Translations under genes and position numbers: made by a program
Shown: piece by piece, positions 46,021-47,030 of the stretch
Layout of the letters: every line of letters begins with the position of its first letter
Numbering within the stretch: the stretch's first letter is position 1
NCBI GenBank assembly: GCA_016713985.1
Contig: JADJOD010000040.1
Coordinates: 1 to 47,030, forward strand
From: Lewinellaceae bacterium
GTDB lineage: Bacteria; Bacteroidota; Bacteroidia; Chitinophagales; Saprospiraceae
Reading direction: 5' to 3'
DNA: 47,030 nucleotides
Notes under the pieces: generated by a model
Database searches by the model: none
What the model saw: the letters and a program-made list of their open reading frames with translations, nothing else
Told to the model about the DNA's origin: nothing

Positions 46021-47030
46021 ATGCTTGGTTTCCGCTTTTCCGACTACAAACCCGACCCGAACCAGAGCACGTTCGACCGGTTGTTCAAAATCTTTCAGGA
46101 ACTGATGTTGTACACCTCCGGCGACGTGTACGAGTCCCTGGCCTGGCTGACCGAACTCGACAAGGAATACAAACTCACCAACGAGGAGTACGGTATGGGT
46201 GATTTTATCCGTGAACTGGAGGAACGGGGCTACATCCGGCGCGACGGCGAGGAAGGTGGCAACCTGGGACCGACGCGCAAATTAGAGATCAGTATCCGGC
46301 AAAAAAGCCTCGACGACATTTTCGGCGACCTGAAAAAAGCAAAAAGCGGCAGCCACAACACCTCGAATATCGGACAGGGCGACGAATTTACTTCCGACGT
46401 AAAGCCCTATGAGTTCGGCGACAGTCTTGAGAACTTAGCCGTCACCAATTCGCTGCGCAACGCCTATATCAACCACGGTATCGAGGAATTCAACCTCACA
46501 CAGGACGACCTGGAAATCCATGAAACCTACTTTCAAAGCCAGATGTCGTCGGTACTGATGATCGACATCTCGCACTCCATGATCCTGTACGGGGAAGATC
46601 GCATTACCCCCGCCAAAAAAGTGGCGCTTGCACTCGCCGAGTTTATACAGACCCGTTTCCCCAAAGATACACTCGATATTCTTGTGTTCGGCGACGACGC
46701 CTGGCCCATCGAACTCAAAGACGTCCCTTACCTGCAGGTCGGCCCCTACCACACCAACACCGTCGCCGGACTGGAACTCGCGCTCGATATCCTCAAACGC
46801 CGCCGCAACCCGAACAAGCAGATCTTTATGATCACCGACGGCAAACCCACCTGCCTGAAAATCGGCAAAAACTACTACAAAAATTCTTTCGGGCTCGACC
46901 GCAAAATCGTCAACCGTTGCCTCAACCTGGCCATGCGTTGCAAAAAACTCAATGTGCCCATCACCACTTTTATGATCGCCCGCGACGCCTACCTTGTGCG
47001 TTTTGTGGAGGCTTTCACCGAAACCAACAA
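46021..47030 (+). CDS. vWA-domain protein (MoxR-partner-like), cut by the window end
   Basis: An open frame from ATG 46021 runs 336 codons and is not closed, so the C-terminus is missing. The N-terminal 180 residues are helical and acidic (MLGFRFSDYKPDPNQSTFDR, LEERGYIRRDGEEGG), then a von Willebrand A domain starts. The MIDAS is complete: DISHS (about residue 181), the threonine in HTNTVAG, and TDGKP. This arrangement is seen in vWA proteins that pair with a MoxR-type AAA+ ATPase to remodel or insert metal into partners; no ATPase gene is in the window. The start follows the octamer array of locus C. Confidence 0.85.
   Translation, partial: MLGFRFSDYKPDPNQSTFDRLFKIFQELMLYTSGDVYESLAWLTELDKEYKLTNEEYGMGDFIRELEERGYIRRDGEEGGNLGPTRKLEISIRQKSLDDIFGDLKKAKSGSHNTSNIGQGDEFTSDVKPYEFGDSLENLAVTNSLRNAYINHGIEEFNLTQDDLEIHETYFQSQMSSVLMIDISHSMILYGEDRITPAKKVALALAEFIQTRFPKDTLDILVFGDDAWPIELKDVPYLQVGPYHTNTVAGLELALDILKRRRNPNKQIFMITDGKPTCLKIGKNYYKNSFGLDRKIVNRCLNLAMRCKKLNVPITTFMIARDAYLVRFVEAFTETN

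Overview
The window looks like a chromosomal segment of a Bacteroidota bacterium, most likely of the Saprospiraceae type. Evidence: three proteins end in type IX secretion (T9SS) type A sorting domains, several genes carry the Bacteroidota -7 promoter box TAnnTTTG, outer-membrane proteins have Bacteroidota-type signal peptides, and there is a divergent lptD / amidase-MCE arrangement and a fabH-efp-accB-accC cluster. The phylum is well supported; the family is inference. There is no CRISPR array, prophage, transposase or rRNA.

Layout. 1-5030: the tail of a coiled-coil/TPR protein, a large inverted repeat, a heavily frame-broken WD40-TPR gene with about 14 nearly identical 126-bp repeats, and an aberrant tRNA-Arg(TCT). 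5131-12330: ung, lptD (minus), then amidase - MCE protein - methyltransferase and an OsmC peroxidase (plus). 12349-20052: a small non-coding element with terminal inverted repeats, a secreted metalloprotease, hypotheticals, an MBOAT O-acyltransferase and a VOC protein. 20063-24673: HMG-CoA lyase, a small membrane protein, an outer-membrane barrel, rtcB, and a TonB-C protein with unusual extra domains. 24806-33944 (all minus): a DUF4394-repeat surface protein, rocD, a barrel, DUF4199, a membrane-tethered LuxR-type regulator, a T9SS cargo and an MsbA-like exporter. 34038-37797: the fatty-acid/translation cluster fabH-efp-accB-accC. 37862-42602: a UbiA-family prenyltransferase, purN, a TPR-PD40 envelope protein, a second UbiA-family enzyme and a tiny HTH protein. 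42621-47030: gamma-glutamyltransferase, an exported hypothetical and the start of a vWA protein.

The genes are mostly envelope building and maintenance (LptD, amidase, MCE, MsbA-like, T9SS cargo, barrels), lipid synthesis (fabH, accB, accC) and housekeeping. At least a dozen genes are interrupted by single-base indels although the conserved protein continues in another frame. The most economical reading is uncorrected sequencing indels; such genes are annotated at full length with the break noted.

The most unusual structure is a family of intergenic arrays made of exactly 8-nt tandem units (consensus about GKGTTTNA) arranged as inverted pairs, at 5811-5921, 28677-28826 and 45680-46001. Several arms begin or end within 0-3 nt of stop codons. 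I do not recognise them as a named element class.
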